Of a stretch of DNA of 64,000 nt, positions 1 to 12,000 are shown one piece after another. The first letter of the stretch is position 1, and each line of letters begins with the position of its first letter. The position numbers and the translations under genes are program-made. This DNA is from Aulostomus chinensis. Lineage: Eukaryota > Chordata > Actinopteri > Syngnathiformes > Aulostomidae. The stretch covers positions 28,616,126 through 28,680,125 of the forward strand of contig JBBMOA010000009.1 of NCBI GenBank assembly GCA_037954235.1. Reading direction: 5' to 3'. The notes under the pieces were generated by a model, which was given only the letters and a program-made list of their open reading frames with translations, was not told the origin of the DNA and searched no databases.

Positions 1-264
1 TTCACTCCGCAATCAGGCAGCCGCTGGCGATCTGTAGAGAGACAGAGCCGACCTGCTGCTGGTCATGTGACTGACGCTTCCCATGTCGATGTATGACATC
101 AGCAACGACGTAACGCTGCTCTGCATCGCAAACCCCGATTCTCCATTTTGTTTAATTAAAAGAGAGTGAGACTCTTTGGCTGTGACACGTTAATAAGTGA
201 CATCAGCAGGTCTTGAATCTGCTTTTTGGACGAGGCATTGGTGTTTACCCAGGGTGGGAGCTAG

Positions 265-340
<76 letters not shown>
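265..340. repeat. (GT)n microsatellite, about 38 units
   Basis: An uninterrupted TG/GT run. It creates false 'VCVCVC' open frames on both strands. Confidence 0.97.
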
Positions 341-342
<2 letters not shown>

Positions 343-1069
343 GCAACACACACATTCACTGGAGGAAACTCAGTTGATGTTGGATCACTGTCAGTATGAC
401 TAAGAGAGCTGATCAACTCTTTGTGTTGGCTGAAACTGGTTAGCTCGTGATGCATGTTTAATGTTTGAGTACACACACACACTCACACACACTCACACAC
501 ACTCACAGTGACCTTTCATACAGTTACCAATTGTGTGTATATGACAGTTAATCAGTCTTTTGACAGCCACTCAGTTTAAGCAGACAAGTCCAAGTCAAAC
601 ACACAGATAAAATAAACACCCTAGAGGGACTTGATTGTGAAATGTGTGTGTCAGTGGGTCAGACGGTGTCAGCGTCTGATGGGTGTGTCACTGCTCACTT
701 CACTCTCAGGGGTTCGAATAAACGGATACCAGGAGCCCAAAGGCAGCAAGATGGAACCCTCAAACACACCAATAATAAACAATAATCAATACAACTCTGT
801 GTCTGTAAACCAATATAATCCACTACCCTCAGAGCCTGCTCATATTAGATGGCCTACATTAGCGCCCCGCCCCCTCCACACCCACACACACACATTCTCA
901 CACACACTCAGACTTTAAATGATAATTCTCACAGGTTGTCAGCATAAATGATGCGGGGGAGGCTGGCTGCTTCTCACCCAATCACAGCGGATTCAGAATC
1001 TAGGTCACGCGTTCAAGTAGAATGCGGTCCGGACCCGCAGCGGATCAATACGAACACACCCACTGGCTC

Positions 1070-1074
1070 TCTCA

Positions 1075-1113
<39 letters not shown>
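1070..1113. repeat. (CT)n(CA)n compound microsatellite
   Basis: A short CT run passes directly into about 12 CA units. Confidence 0.95.
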
Positions 1114-1243
1114 GTACCTGTCTTTGCTAGCAGAGCCAGGACACTCCGGCTGTCATCAAATGCAGCTTGAGACAATGGAGATGCAGCCGATTCTCGGAAC
1201 GCACAACCGTGACCTCCGCATTATTGAGACCCCCCCCCCCTCC

Positions 1244-1244
<1 letters not shown>

Positions 1245-1305
<61 letters not shown>
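1245..1305. repeat. (AC)n microsatellite, about 30 units
   Basis: An uninterrupted AC run, preceded by an 11-12 base C tract. Confidence 0.97.
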
Positions 1306-1306
<1 letters not shown>

Positions 1307-1630
1307 TACAGTAGCCCACTATTGCAGACGCCGGTGTGAATCAACATATGGTTTTGCGCATCGGGGTCGGATGTTGCACCTCATCTCCTCATCTAACAAA
1401 AGAGCGCTGGGCGTCTACGTCTCACCGGCCGGCCCGACGCAGGCGCGCGCCGGCCACAACAGTGGAACGTGCGGCTGCTTGAGTTTTATCAATGAGACGC
1501 GCCGCTTTTACGCACCGGCGCGTCTCTTGGCCGCAACCAGCTCGCCACTACCAGCTCACCACGCCAGCACCACCGGTGTCTCCTCCGAGCTTCCCATCCG
1601 GCTATGATCGGAGATAAATAAATCAATTAC

Positions 1631-1647
1631 CTGGACAGAAAGTGCAT
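1631..1647 (-). CDS. Candidate alternative nav1 first coding exon (start codon plus five codons)
   Basis: On the minus strand an ATG at 1647-1645, with A at -3, reads M-H-F-L-S and then two bases (AG) of a sixth codon before a donor CCAG|GTAATT. The exon therefore leaves in phase 2. The last recognised nav1 coding exon (14734-15060) also leaves in phase 2, so both could join the same next exon in frame. That phase match has a one-in-three chance of being accidental. A short nav1 isoform starting here is an inference. I recognise no homologous peptide in so short a stretch. Confidence 0.3.
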
Positions 1648-1899
1648 CGTCCTCCCCGCGCGCTGCGGAGCCGGGAGATGCAGCATTTTGCCGTTCAGCA
1701 CGCGCCCGCTCATGTTTGCTACGGTTCCGTTTTCACGCAGCTTTGATTCCCGGTTGGCATTTCCCGCTGTGAACCCGGACAGAGAATCCACCTTTCCCCG
1801 CCGCTGATGACCGGAGGAACCGCCTGAGAGAGGCAGAAGAGGCGGCGGCGGCAGCAGCAGCGTGAACTGACCGGCCCACTTCTCCCGCAGTGGCTCCGC

Positions 1900-1902
<3 letters not shown>

Positions 1903-1955
<53 letters not shown>

Positions 1956-1958
1956 ACA
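1903..1958. repeat. (CT)n(CA)n compound microsatellite within the CpG island
   Basis: About 14 CT units followed by about 14 CA units. On the minus strand this reads TG then GA and lies upstream of the candidate first exon. Confidence 0.95.
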
Positions 1959-2740
1959 TTCGCACAGGAGGGGAGGGAGGCGATGCGCGAAAAAGGGAGG
2001 CATGGATAGGAAGGCAACACCCCAAATTCCACCTCCTCCTCCACTTCTTCCTCCACCTCCTCCTCCTCCTCCGGCCCCCGTTCGTCTGATCGCGACCAGC
2101 TGTGCTCCTCCCGAGGACCGCAGCCGCAGGAGAACTCACGCGCTTGTCACGTTCTCCAATTTTCTCTAAATGTTTTTTTTTTGTTCGTTTTTTTTTTTTT
2201 TTTAACTCTTCACTATCGGATCGGCAGACGAGCCAACCTGCTCACTCCTGTCAGCGTTCAGGGCCTTCGTTGAAATAAAACACAAATTAAAAACGGACAC
2301 AAGTGAAAGTCTTCCACTTAAAATATGTGTAAAGAAATATTAATACTGCGTGGCGGCAGCTGTCACTGGTCTCGTGGTCACGTGGTGTGCTGGTGGTGCG
2401 TCACATGAAGCCACGCTGATGTTCGTTGGTCAGACAATCAAAACTGACTTTGCTCCGCGCCCCCCTCCTTCAGTGTTACTGCATTTGTACTTTTAGTGTT
2501 TTGATTCATTAGGAGGACCCTGCAATCAACCTCTGCTGATCCTCCAGTTCTACAATTGAAGTACAGAACTTTTTTTAAGTGCCTTCATTAATAAATTGCT
2601 ACACTTCTGAGGTCTGGTGGGTTTGTAAAGTGAGTTGGTGAGGCCGGTTCAGAAACGGCTTTGTTGATGTTGAAGCTGGTGAAAGCAGAGTTCTGTCTCT
2701 ACTTTGTGTCGTGGCGCGGTGGATCGATCTGTGGAAATAC

Positions 2741-2880
2741 AGCAAGAATGCAGAAAGAGCCATGCAGACTTAGCTCGAAGCTAAAGGGCTGACCACAGCA
2801 AACCTGCCCAAAAACACGCGCTGACAAACTCTCTAGGTCATCGTCTGGTTTCCAGTCTGTAGTTATCGATTATTGGTTTT
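2741..2880 (+). repeat. Diverged interspersed repeat, copy A
   Basis: This stretch aligns by eye with 22371-22500. Shared blocks are 'gcagaaagagcca', 'tagct.gaagcta' and 'caaactct..aggtcat', in the same order and orientation. Two copies 20 kb apart indicate a dispersed element. Its class is not recognised. Confidence 0.55.
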
Positions 2881-3689
2881 ATAGAAAACTAAAACTCTTC
2901 TGGCTCGTTGGCGATCGGCTGGCACATTCAGTCGGACCAATTTGTTAACGGCCATTCATACTTGTTCACATAAACCAGAGTAGTTTGCCGTTAGCCTCAA
3001 GCTACATGTGCATGGCTGGCTCCTCCTGCATTCAGCTAAAAAAAAAAAGAGACTTCTTTATGAGCTAAAAGAAACAAACCCCTACTCACTTCCAAGTCAA
3101 AGTGAGGAGAGGTGTCCCTCTTCGCATATGAACACATTTACTTGGTTATTCAATCACAGCAAAACTGAAACAAAATGATTCCAAATCACTACGCAGTTAC
3201 AGTTTTCATCAGGTGCCTGCTGTCTGTCGGCTAATGGCCGAGCCGAGTGCGGCATAAATAACAGTGGATCAGGATGTAATGAAGCAGGGAGGCTAAATGA
3301 GTCCAGTGTTGCTGTTGTAACAGAGTGTGGATCGGCTATTGGAGACTTGCAGAGGAATAAAGTGGCTATCATGTATCCTCTCCCCTGAGCTCTGCTCCCT
3401 CACAACGTCCAGCGCTGGTTAAACACTTTAGGCACTGAGTGGACCCCAGTGAATAGACCTGCCTGTCTGCTGGCTCCGTTCAATGGAGGGTGAGACGGGG
3501 GAGGGGGGCCATTAACACTGTCTCTTAAAGACAGAAAATGGTGTGAGTGGCAGAGAAAGACAGAAATAAAGAGGTTGGAATACACACCACTGAGAGAGAG
3601 AAAGGAGATAATTAACACAGTGGTTTTAAGTGCAGAGGGCACAAAGAAGGGATTCTTCAGCCGTACCACACAGGGCCAGGTGGGCCTGC

Positions 3690-3720
<31 letters not shown>

Positions 3721-3721
3721 G
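3690..3721. repeat. (TG)n followed by a poly-G tract
   Basis: About 7 TG units run into an uninterrupted G tract of about 18. Confidence 0.95.
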
Positions 3722-3809
3722 ACGGCTCTGATTGGCATGCTGAACTGCAGGTGTGTAGAGCTGCTGCCATAGCTGTTGCCTAGCATCTAATAAAAGAATA
3801 CAGTTTGTG

Positions 3810-3812
<3 letters not shown>

Positions 3813-3848
<36 letters not shown>
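3813..3848. repeat. (AC)n microsatellite
   Basis: About 18 AC units. Confidence 0.96.
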
Positions 3849-3850
<2 letters not shown>

Positions 3851-6258
3851 CCTCAATCCTCCTTGAGTCACTGTCAGATTTCACTTTTATTTACTTCAAG
3901 TTTCATCCGCCTCTCTGGACGGAGCAGTTGGCCGGCGGCCTGCGTCTGCCTGGCCAGCTCGGACCATTGACTCATGTCCAGACTTGCCCTCCGTCTCCTT
4001 CCCTGATTATTTGCTCCTCCTCCACAAAGAGCGACTTTTCCTCACTCTGTTTCACTCCCTATCTACGAGCACAGAGCTTGTTTTGAAAGTAGGTGTGTAT
4101 GTGGGTGCAGGACACGGTATCATTAGGTGCTGATGCAACGCTGTAATGGCGGTATACTTGCAGGGTCAACCATGTGACCCTGGGAACCTGTCAGTCCACT
4201 ACTGATGAAAGAGGAAGAGACCTGGGAAAGCTCATCCCCCTTATCAGCCCAGAACACACACAGACACACACATGCTCAACCAACACCCCCCACACACAGT
4301 AACAGACACACACACACCATTTATCAGCCCCCTCCTCTTATTCAGTTGATCAGAGTTTCCTTGTCTTTGTCAGCACAGAATTTGGTCTTCACTCAGAGAC
4401 GTGACACTTCTTCTGCTCACACAACCAACACTGACAGACACAACAGGAACAGAACTCAGTTTTGTCCTTTCCATCTTTGTTCAGAGGGAAAAAAATAAAC
4501 TGTGCATCACATGACAGGAAACAGCTGGTGTGGCTGCATGAGTCTTCATGGCTGTAATCTAAACATCGATTCAGTGGAAGACAACAGTTGTGTGATTGTG
4601 ATATCGACTTTAAACTTTGCTGTCACACAACACGACAGAGACCCGACAGTCAGCTGCTCACTCGCCATCACGGTCGTCGCCTATTTACATAAAGTACTTT
4701 TCAGTTCTGAGAACTACTGGAGGAAGTACTGTTTTTGTGTACCCGCTGCAGGAACTAGGAACTACAGTATCACGTTTTGAGGAAGCTTTTGAGCTGCTGC
4801 TTCAGGGTCAGACACACGCAGTGATGTCATCCAACAGCCATACTCAAACGATAGCAACCGCTACGTGAGCCTCTGATGGTGGAACACAGTGGACCAGAAC
4901 CCACGACAACTAACATGCACCTCTGATCGCAGCGTCCTCCATCTTGTTGTTGAACCCTCGCAGTGACCAGTGGCTTGGTCCCTTCAGCGCTCCTGGTTGC
5001 AGAAAAAGCAAACAGGAAAAAAAAGCACCTGAAGGTTCAAAGATCTTAAGGAACCACAGCAGCAGGCGGTTCCTTCCAAAAGGTTCCTAAACTGTCCAAT
5101 CAGACAGTTCCTCTTAATTTAAAACAACCACGCGATATATTCATTCTGTTTAGCAGCACTCAGACTGATCCGAATGTGATCGTCAGTGATGGTTTATCTG
5201 AATCACCCTACAAAGCTCAGGCTGGATTCAGGGAGGACAACCAGTTGACTGCGCCACGTCCCACAAAACCCACCAATCAGGATCAATTCAAAATTGGCCA
5301 AATGTTCTTTTCAACTTTCACAGTGTTCCTGTAGCTGCGTTCTCCCTGAACTCAAAACATCGAGCTTGCCTCCAAACATGCATTCGCTCTGAAGATAAAA
5401 TCGGGATCGACGGCTCAAACACGGCGAACTTTGTGGTCTCAACTTCATTTAGAGAGCCTTTTCTGTGCTGATGAATGTGATTTGATCTTGAATAACTAAT
5501 GACTGGGGAAGTGTCTCAACATTTAGGAGCCTGCGTTTGAGAAGATCCCGTCCTTGAGTATACAGTGTGCGCTTAAAGGTCAAAGAAGCTTTTGGTCATT
5601 TGTTTTCTCCTGAGTTCAAGATCCCCCATGTTGCCAGGAATGTAGCGAAGACATTCAGACTCACATGCTTTAGCTTCTCCTCCGGCTTGTGTGCACCGAG
5701 CTGAGTGGCCCACTGACAACAGAGCAAGTTTTAAAAACACAAATGTGACGCTCATCAAAGTGGAGGTCACAGTCTGGGAAGGTGCTCTGGTGTTTAACCG
5801 AGGGACCCACCACAGCCGCACCGCCAAAAGCATTTAATTAGGCTCTTACTCAGAGAGGGGCCGATTGTCTCCCTCTAGTCTTCTGAGGACAATGTGAAGT
5901 GGAACCACTCAGAAACTTGACTTGCTTTTCTACTCGGAGAGAAGAAAGAACAAAAACACAGCCAACAAATTAATGAGTTCAAATATGGCTCAACAGGTTG
6001 CTGCGGCCTCGTATGTTCGCTGTTGGGAGCACTGGTGCACACAAGAGAGGATGAGATTAAGAGATGGCATAATGAGGAGAACAGGAAGGGATCGTGGTGG
6101 CGGGAGGGCAGAGAGAAAAGTGCGTGGCTAATGTCGAAACAACTCCACAGAATAACACGGCGGGAGACACTGGAGGGGGAGATGAGGCTGATTCTTATGC
6201 GCATTACAAACCCCCGCACAACCTTTTGTTAAAGCTTGCAAGACTCAGCTCTAGTTTG

Positions 6259-6282
6259 AGTGTGAGCGTGTGTGTGTGTGTG

Positions 6283-6316
<34 letters not shown>

Positions 6317-6334
6317 TCTGTGTGTGTGTGTGTG
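6259..6334. repeat. Imperfect (GT)n microsatellite
   Basis: A TG run interrupted by GA and CT variants. Confidence 0.95.
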
Positions 6335-6488
6335 TAGGATAGATTTGAGGAGGCTTTCATCCAAAGCTCCAAGGCTTGTCCTTAACCATGCAGTTTCATT
6401 TACCCCCTATAGAGGAACTAAGCATGTTCTTACTTTAAAGGCTGTATAGATGTAGAGGGAGGGCCTGAATGAGTCAGAGCGAGGTAAG

Positions 6489-6528
<40 letters not shown>

Positions 6529-6547
6529 CGTGTGTGGGGGGGGGGTC
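6489..6547. repeat. (GT)n(GC)n with a poly-G end
   Basis: TG units pass into CG alternation and then a G tract. Alternating purine-pyrimidine of this kind can adopt Z-DNA. Confidence 0.93.
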
Positions 6548-8038
6548 ATCTTTTAGTGTGGGAACCAGTTCCCAGAGGAATGAACCTGATCACTTCCTGC
6601 TGAAGCTCCTCTCCTGAAGACTGCGCTGCTTTGAAGAAAGAAAAAGTGTTTCAAACATAAATGACACATCAGCAAGTTGTACCAAGAAGCTGCCAGGACG
6701 TGGTCATGTTTCCACTTCGTTGTCCACGCAAATTTGATGAAAAAACAAGCAAAAAATTAGGTGTATTTCGATGAACTGGACTGGAGAGAATAAATACAGA
6801 CTTTTCATCAGGAGGTGGCAGTAAAGGCAAGGTTACACAAACACAACAGAACAAGAAAAAGGGCGTCTTGGCCGTCTAAAGACATCTACCAGAAGAGAAG
6901 GGAAAGTTTTAATGTTCTTTCATGCCAGCTTGTGTCGGCCATGTTGCCGCTGTATTGAAATGAAGTCAGTTTGGGAACATCTGGGAAGATGCAGCGGAAA
7001 CAGCTGGTCAGTCACATGATTTCTCGCGCTTACTTAAAAAGGGGGGGTTTCATCAACTTTTCCTTTTTGCAATTTTTTTTTCAGAATGTTGCCACTTTTA
7101 TCAACCTGCTCCAATTTCAAAATGTGCATCAAAATACGTGGGTGGCAACACGCCTGCGTCCCCTTGTTGGCCTCCTGTCTCAGAGCACAAAGCTAAGCTA
7201 CCCTTATCGTCATTTGGGCAGGTTTGAGGATTCATCATCTCAGAAGACATCAACCTCTTTTTACAGACGCAGCCCAAATTCCACTCAAGACATGAAATCT
7301 CATTGACAGCAGCTTGATGACGGACGCTTCCCCGAGACATCTCTCTAGGATTTGTATAAAGAGCTGCTTTAAGTGAGCAGCAAAGCTTGCGGATTTTCTT
7401 TAAAGTCATGTTAAGAACAGTAAATTGTGGCTGTTTCTCAAGTAAAAGTCAACGAAAACTCAGCCAACTGCAGATTATTCAGATTATCAGGGACACTCCT
7501 GCAGCACTCATTTTCTCTGCAAAGTGAGAATTGAGGACACAAATTAAATCTATTGCTTTGGCAGCATAAACCAAAGGCATTAATATCCTAATTTCTGAAA
7601 AAATGTTAATAATTCACAGGTGAGTTTACGTCATCCACCTCGAACAGAGCCAGCCCTGCACGTTAAGTATTACAAACAAAGGTTTGTTGACGTGACTCCT
7701 CTACCTTTTAGATATGCGCTTGTTGGTTTAGCATCATGTTCCTCATCAGCTGATTCTCTCAGCTCATTTCCTCACTTTCATCTTTTCAGTTGGAGAGTTT
7801 GTGATTATATCACAGCAAAATAAAATAAAGCCAAATGAAAACATTTCCAGGAAGAGTGGAGGGATCCAAGTCTTTCCTTAAAGGAAATGGGGTGAAATTG
7901 GTCATCGGGCAAAAGTTGTGACACTCTGACCTTTGTAAGTTAAGAAGCTGAGTCGCCTCACACACACTCGTTTATTTCCATTGCTCGCTCATATTGTTGA
8001 CATGGTAACACATCCCTCTGAACTATGTGGGGGTCCTT

Positions 8039-8056
8039 CACACACACACACACACA

Positions 8057-8091
<35 letters not shown>
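8039..8091. repeat. (AC)n microsatellite with one AT interruption
   Basis: About 26 units. Confidence 0.96.
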
Positions 8092-10158
8092 GGCCCATAT
8101 ACCCCCCCGTCCTTGTAGACTGCTGAAGTTCTCCCATTCTTTCTGCCATCATAGGAAGCTAGGGATTATCAGGGATTATGCCATAGCGTCTCCATAGAGG
8201 TTTACCAAGCCTCAGCAGGGGGGACGTCTGGGCAACCGTGACAGAGGTCCTGGTGTTTGGTTGTGAGCGAGGAGAAGTGGTGATTTATAGGTAGATTATT
8301 TTTCTTGAGTTCAACCATGAAAGTGAAGGCCAGAAATGTCTGAGGGATGTAGTTCCCAAGATCTGATCCAAGAACAGTGTTTCACAATCTCAGTCATGGC
8401 CTGGACTCAACCTAAACACGTCCACGGAGACTGACGGGGGAGCTCGCCAAGCACTGGTGCAACAACTGACTGCAGTCCACTTGACATTAGTTGACTGTGA
8501 ATGTCAAGTGTAATTAAATATGCGTGTGGATGGACAGATGGTGGTGAGGATGGAAAAAAGAGTGATGAAAGGAAAACAAATGTTTTCTCAAGTAACAGTG
8601 AAGGCTACTAAGGATGAAAGCAGCAATTACAAGAAACTTTTTGGGCTGTTTTTTTGGACTGTAGGTTAAATTTGTGTGTTTAATGAGGTTTTTATCAGTG
8701 TTGCTCAAGCAGCCTCCGCAAACACAGGGAGGCTGTTCTCGCTGAAACAGGAGGTGTCGGGGGGTTTCTAGGAGTGTAAATCCTCCCGCAGCCCCATATG
8801 TTACCCTCTGATAAATCTTTTAATGTGTTTGCGTGCGTGCGTGTGTGTGTGTGTCTGAATATGAGTGTGAACCAGTGTATGTGTGGGTAGTTTTTGTGCC
8901 ACATTAGCAGACAAACAGATTAATGCTATTATTGTCTGTTAGCGGCGTCCAGCTGTTACAGTTGGTGCCTGTTACATCATCCCTCAGAGAAATAAAGAGG
9001 AAGATAAACAATAAATGAAAGTACAAATTCATCCATTAGCACAATAAAACGTGCGGTAAATGTGGCTGCTGCACTTCGTTAGCGCCAGGGCATTTATCCG
9101 GGTTCAGATGGGATCATGGCTTTGATTAGGAACTGCTGACTGTTCACGTGGGTGTTCTCGCAAGTGTTTAGCACACATGTGCTGTGACAAAGAGTGCACG
9201 CCGCCACTTTGTCAAGTTCGCCTCTGTAATGACAGGAAAAGCAATCGATTACACGCCGAAGTGAGCAAACAGAGAAGTGCTGCACAAAGTCAGAGAGAGG
9301 AGAGGAGAGCAGGTAGGGATGAACCCCACGTCCACCATCTGCCTTCCATCAGCGTTTCCTCTGAGTCGCGCTGTCAGACAGAGACGAGGTGAAATCTGAC
9401 CTTAAAACCTACGTGTACTCCAACACCCGTTCGTTCTTTTATCAAACACCATTCAGAGAACAAACCGAAAGTTCATGCATGAATTAAGATATCCATCAGT
9501 CGAAAGAACACCAGGGTTTTGTCCGTTAATCCCTCACATACCAACTGTGTTGCAGTTAACAAAACCAACATCGTTTCTTGATGTTGTTTTTCTGATATTG
9601 ATTTAAAAGTCGAAAGCAGGCATCACCAAGTGGCGGCCAGGTCTACCCTGCAAACAGTACCGGGGTCAACCGCTCTCCATCCACGTGCCATACAAGTTCA
9701 GACTTATCAGTATGTTAAAAGTGTATTACTTTGAAAAAAATCTGACAATAAACGATAAAGAAACGATACATCAGAGAAAATTCAAACACAATGACAGTAA
9801 ATGTTGTCTACAAAAAGGTAAATTATATCTGTAGAGATGACAAACCTCTACAGACACATGAAGTAGTGTGCAACATACACATGTAATCCAAATAGTTCTG
9901 TTCAACACTGTGCCGTCCTCTGTCACTGCACGGGTAGTCCCTCAGTTTCATGTCCCTAAATCAGCGGAGTTCATGAATATCATGAAGAGTCAGACCCCTC
10001 TCGTCTTGGTCACTGATCCTAGATCCATCAGCTCCGGTAGACCACCGCTCACTGTGAGCGTGCCTCAGAGCTCTGCTGCTGACGGGGTGAGTCATGGTGC
10101 GAAGAGGGAAGCCCAGGGTGTGTCCACCACGGATGACATCAGGAGAAGGTTGATTTCT

Positions 10159-10168
10159 GCGTGTGTGC

Positions 10169-10217
<49 letters not shown>
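10159..10217. repeat. (GT)n microsatellite
   Basis: GT run with a few interruptions near its 5' end. Confidence 0.96.
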
Positions 10218-10219
<2 letters not shown>

Positions 10220-10372
10220 ACTCAAGCCACTTTCAGGGACACAAACCAGACTCTTGCTAAGGGACAGCATGTACAGTTGAGGACAAAGTATTGCCCTTAA
10301 CTAATAAAATGATCATGTTTGGGTCAGTGGTCAGGGTTAGTCACCAGGAAATGAGTGTGAGTAAGTCTGTAT

Positions 10373-10374
<2 letters not shown>

Positions 10375-10422
<48 letters not shown>

Positions 10423-10488
10423 CTTGTTGGCCAGTAGATGGGGTCAGAGAAGAGCTCTGCAGAAGAACTGCTGTCTTCTCTCTCTCAC

Positions 10489-10558
<70 letters not shown>
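10375..10558. repeat. Inverted pair: (GT)n and (AC)n arms around a 71-bp spacer
   Basis: A TG run at 10375-10420 and a CA run at 10492-10558 are reverse complements of each other and could fold into a long stem. Confidence 0.93.
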
Positions 10559-10562
<4 letters not shown>

Positions 10563-11922
10563 CCTGACATCACTACTGGGATATTTACATAGACTCACAT
10601 TCATTTCCTGGAGACTTACCCCAACCACTGACCCAAGAATTAGCATTTTAACAATTCAGGACATGACTTGTCTCCCCAATTAACTGGTCTTTAGTCTGGT
10701 TTGTGTCCCCATACGTGGCTTAAGTCCCACACACACACACGCCAACCCACCATCTCCAGTGTGGTCTTCAGTCACAAGCCGCTACAGCTTGTCCCTGAGG
10801 AGATAAGGTCTTCGAGCCAATGACAAGGACTATTGAGTTTCCCCTAATTAAAGGGGCACTCAACCATTGATATGGTCAGATAACCATCAGGAAAAGGTCA
10901 AATAATGACCTCCAAGAAACTGAAGCCAAAAATGATGGCATGAAAGTAACCCCTGGTTAGACTAAATCTAAATTCAGTCATCAGTTGTGTTCCAAACCCA
11001 GTATGAACCTTCCTCTCTGTGTTTCACTTCCCTGTCCGGCCCTCCATGTGCACTCGCACTAAACAGCTCAGTTCTGCTCTTGAGGAGAGACAACAAAACC
11101 ACATCAAACCGGCTGACACTGAGCAGCTTCAGGGAGATTCATGTTTGTCCTGCTCCAAACAAATGTTTTCATAATTCATGTGGTTAAGTCAGCGCACTGA
11201 ACCAGCTTGTCTGGCAGTGCAACCATGGCAACCTTGAGTTTACAAACGGGAGGTCGCTGAGGGTAGAAGCTCATCCATCCGGAAACAGAATCGTCTGCAC
11301 CCAGCAGGGCAGAAACCAGCCACACGCTCACATAATCATCGGCACGTGTGTGTGTGCATGTGGAGCCTGTTATCACCAGCAGAACAACAACAGTCACAAT
11401 CGATAGTGACTCACAGGCCCACAAGGCTGAGAAGACCTGGCCCCCCATCCATCAGACACTGATGGATACTTGGATTTCAGACCAATTCAGCAAAACTTTG
11501 ATAGCTTTTACACCTCAGGATTGAGAGCAGCATCAGAAAAATAAACCCAGCAACAGAAAGACGGATACAAAGCTGATGATCAGTCCCAGTAAACCCAGAA
11601 GAGAGAAGTTTTCATCCTGGATGTGAAAGTGTCAACAGAACCACTGACCTGAAGTTTCAGGAACACGTGTCCACAACCCACACTGGACCACACCTCAATG
11701 CTGTTTAACATGAAGTATACACACACTCAGACAACCGACCTCGTCATGATCCCCCCTCCCAGCGATTCCCGGTGAGACAGACGTGTGCATGTGTGTGTGT
11801 GAGTGTGTGTGGGAGTCAGGGTCTGGTTCCAGATGTCGGAGGGACTCATCAGACAGAGGCCCAGGTTTGAAAAGCACAGGAAGGGGAGATCTGACACAAG
11901 AGGTCCTGACTCAGGCAGTGTA

Positions 11923-11926
<4 letters not shown>

Positions 11927-11999
<73 letters not shown>
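11927..11999. repeat. (GT)n microsatellite, about 36 units
   Basis: An uninterrupted run, one of the longest in the window. Confidence 0.97.

Positions 12000-12000
<1 letters not shown>

Larger units (their letters stand above)
1..1379. other. Non-coding DNA, probably nav1 intron or internal-promoter downstream flank
   Basis: No exon-like open frame with splice borders was recognised here. The stretch is dominated by CA/TG repeats at 265-340, 471-507, 1089-1113 and 1245-1305, plus a C-run near 1230-1240. Because nav1 is transcribed on the minus strand and its downstream exons are not in the window, this should lie within a nav1 intron. That placement is inference. Confidence 0.5.
1380..2150 (-). 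promoter_or_regulatory. CpG-rich island, candidate internal nav1 promoter
   Basis: CpG dinucleotides are dense at about 1390-1560, 1640-1760 and 2080-2145, in contrast with the CpG-poor DNA around them. GA/CT-rich and CCT-rich tracts (1903-2075) lie between. On the minus strand the island ends in a good splice donor at 1631/1630 (CCAG|GTAATT), so it reads as promoter plus first exon in the same direction as nav1. NAV-family genes are known to use several promoters. Assigning this island to nav1 rests on position, strand and splice phase only. A separate minus-strand gene is possible but would have to lie inside nav1. Confidence 0.5.
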
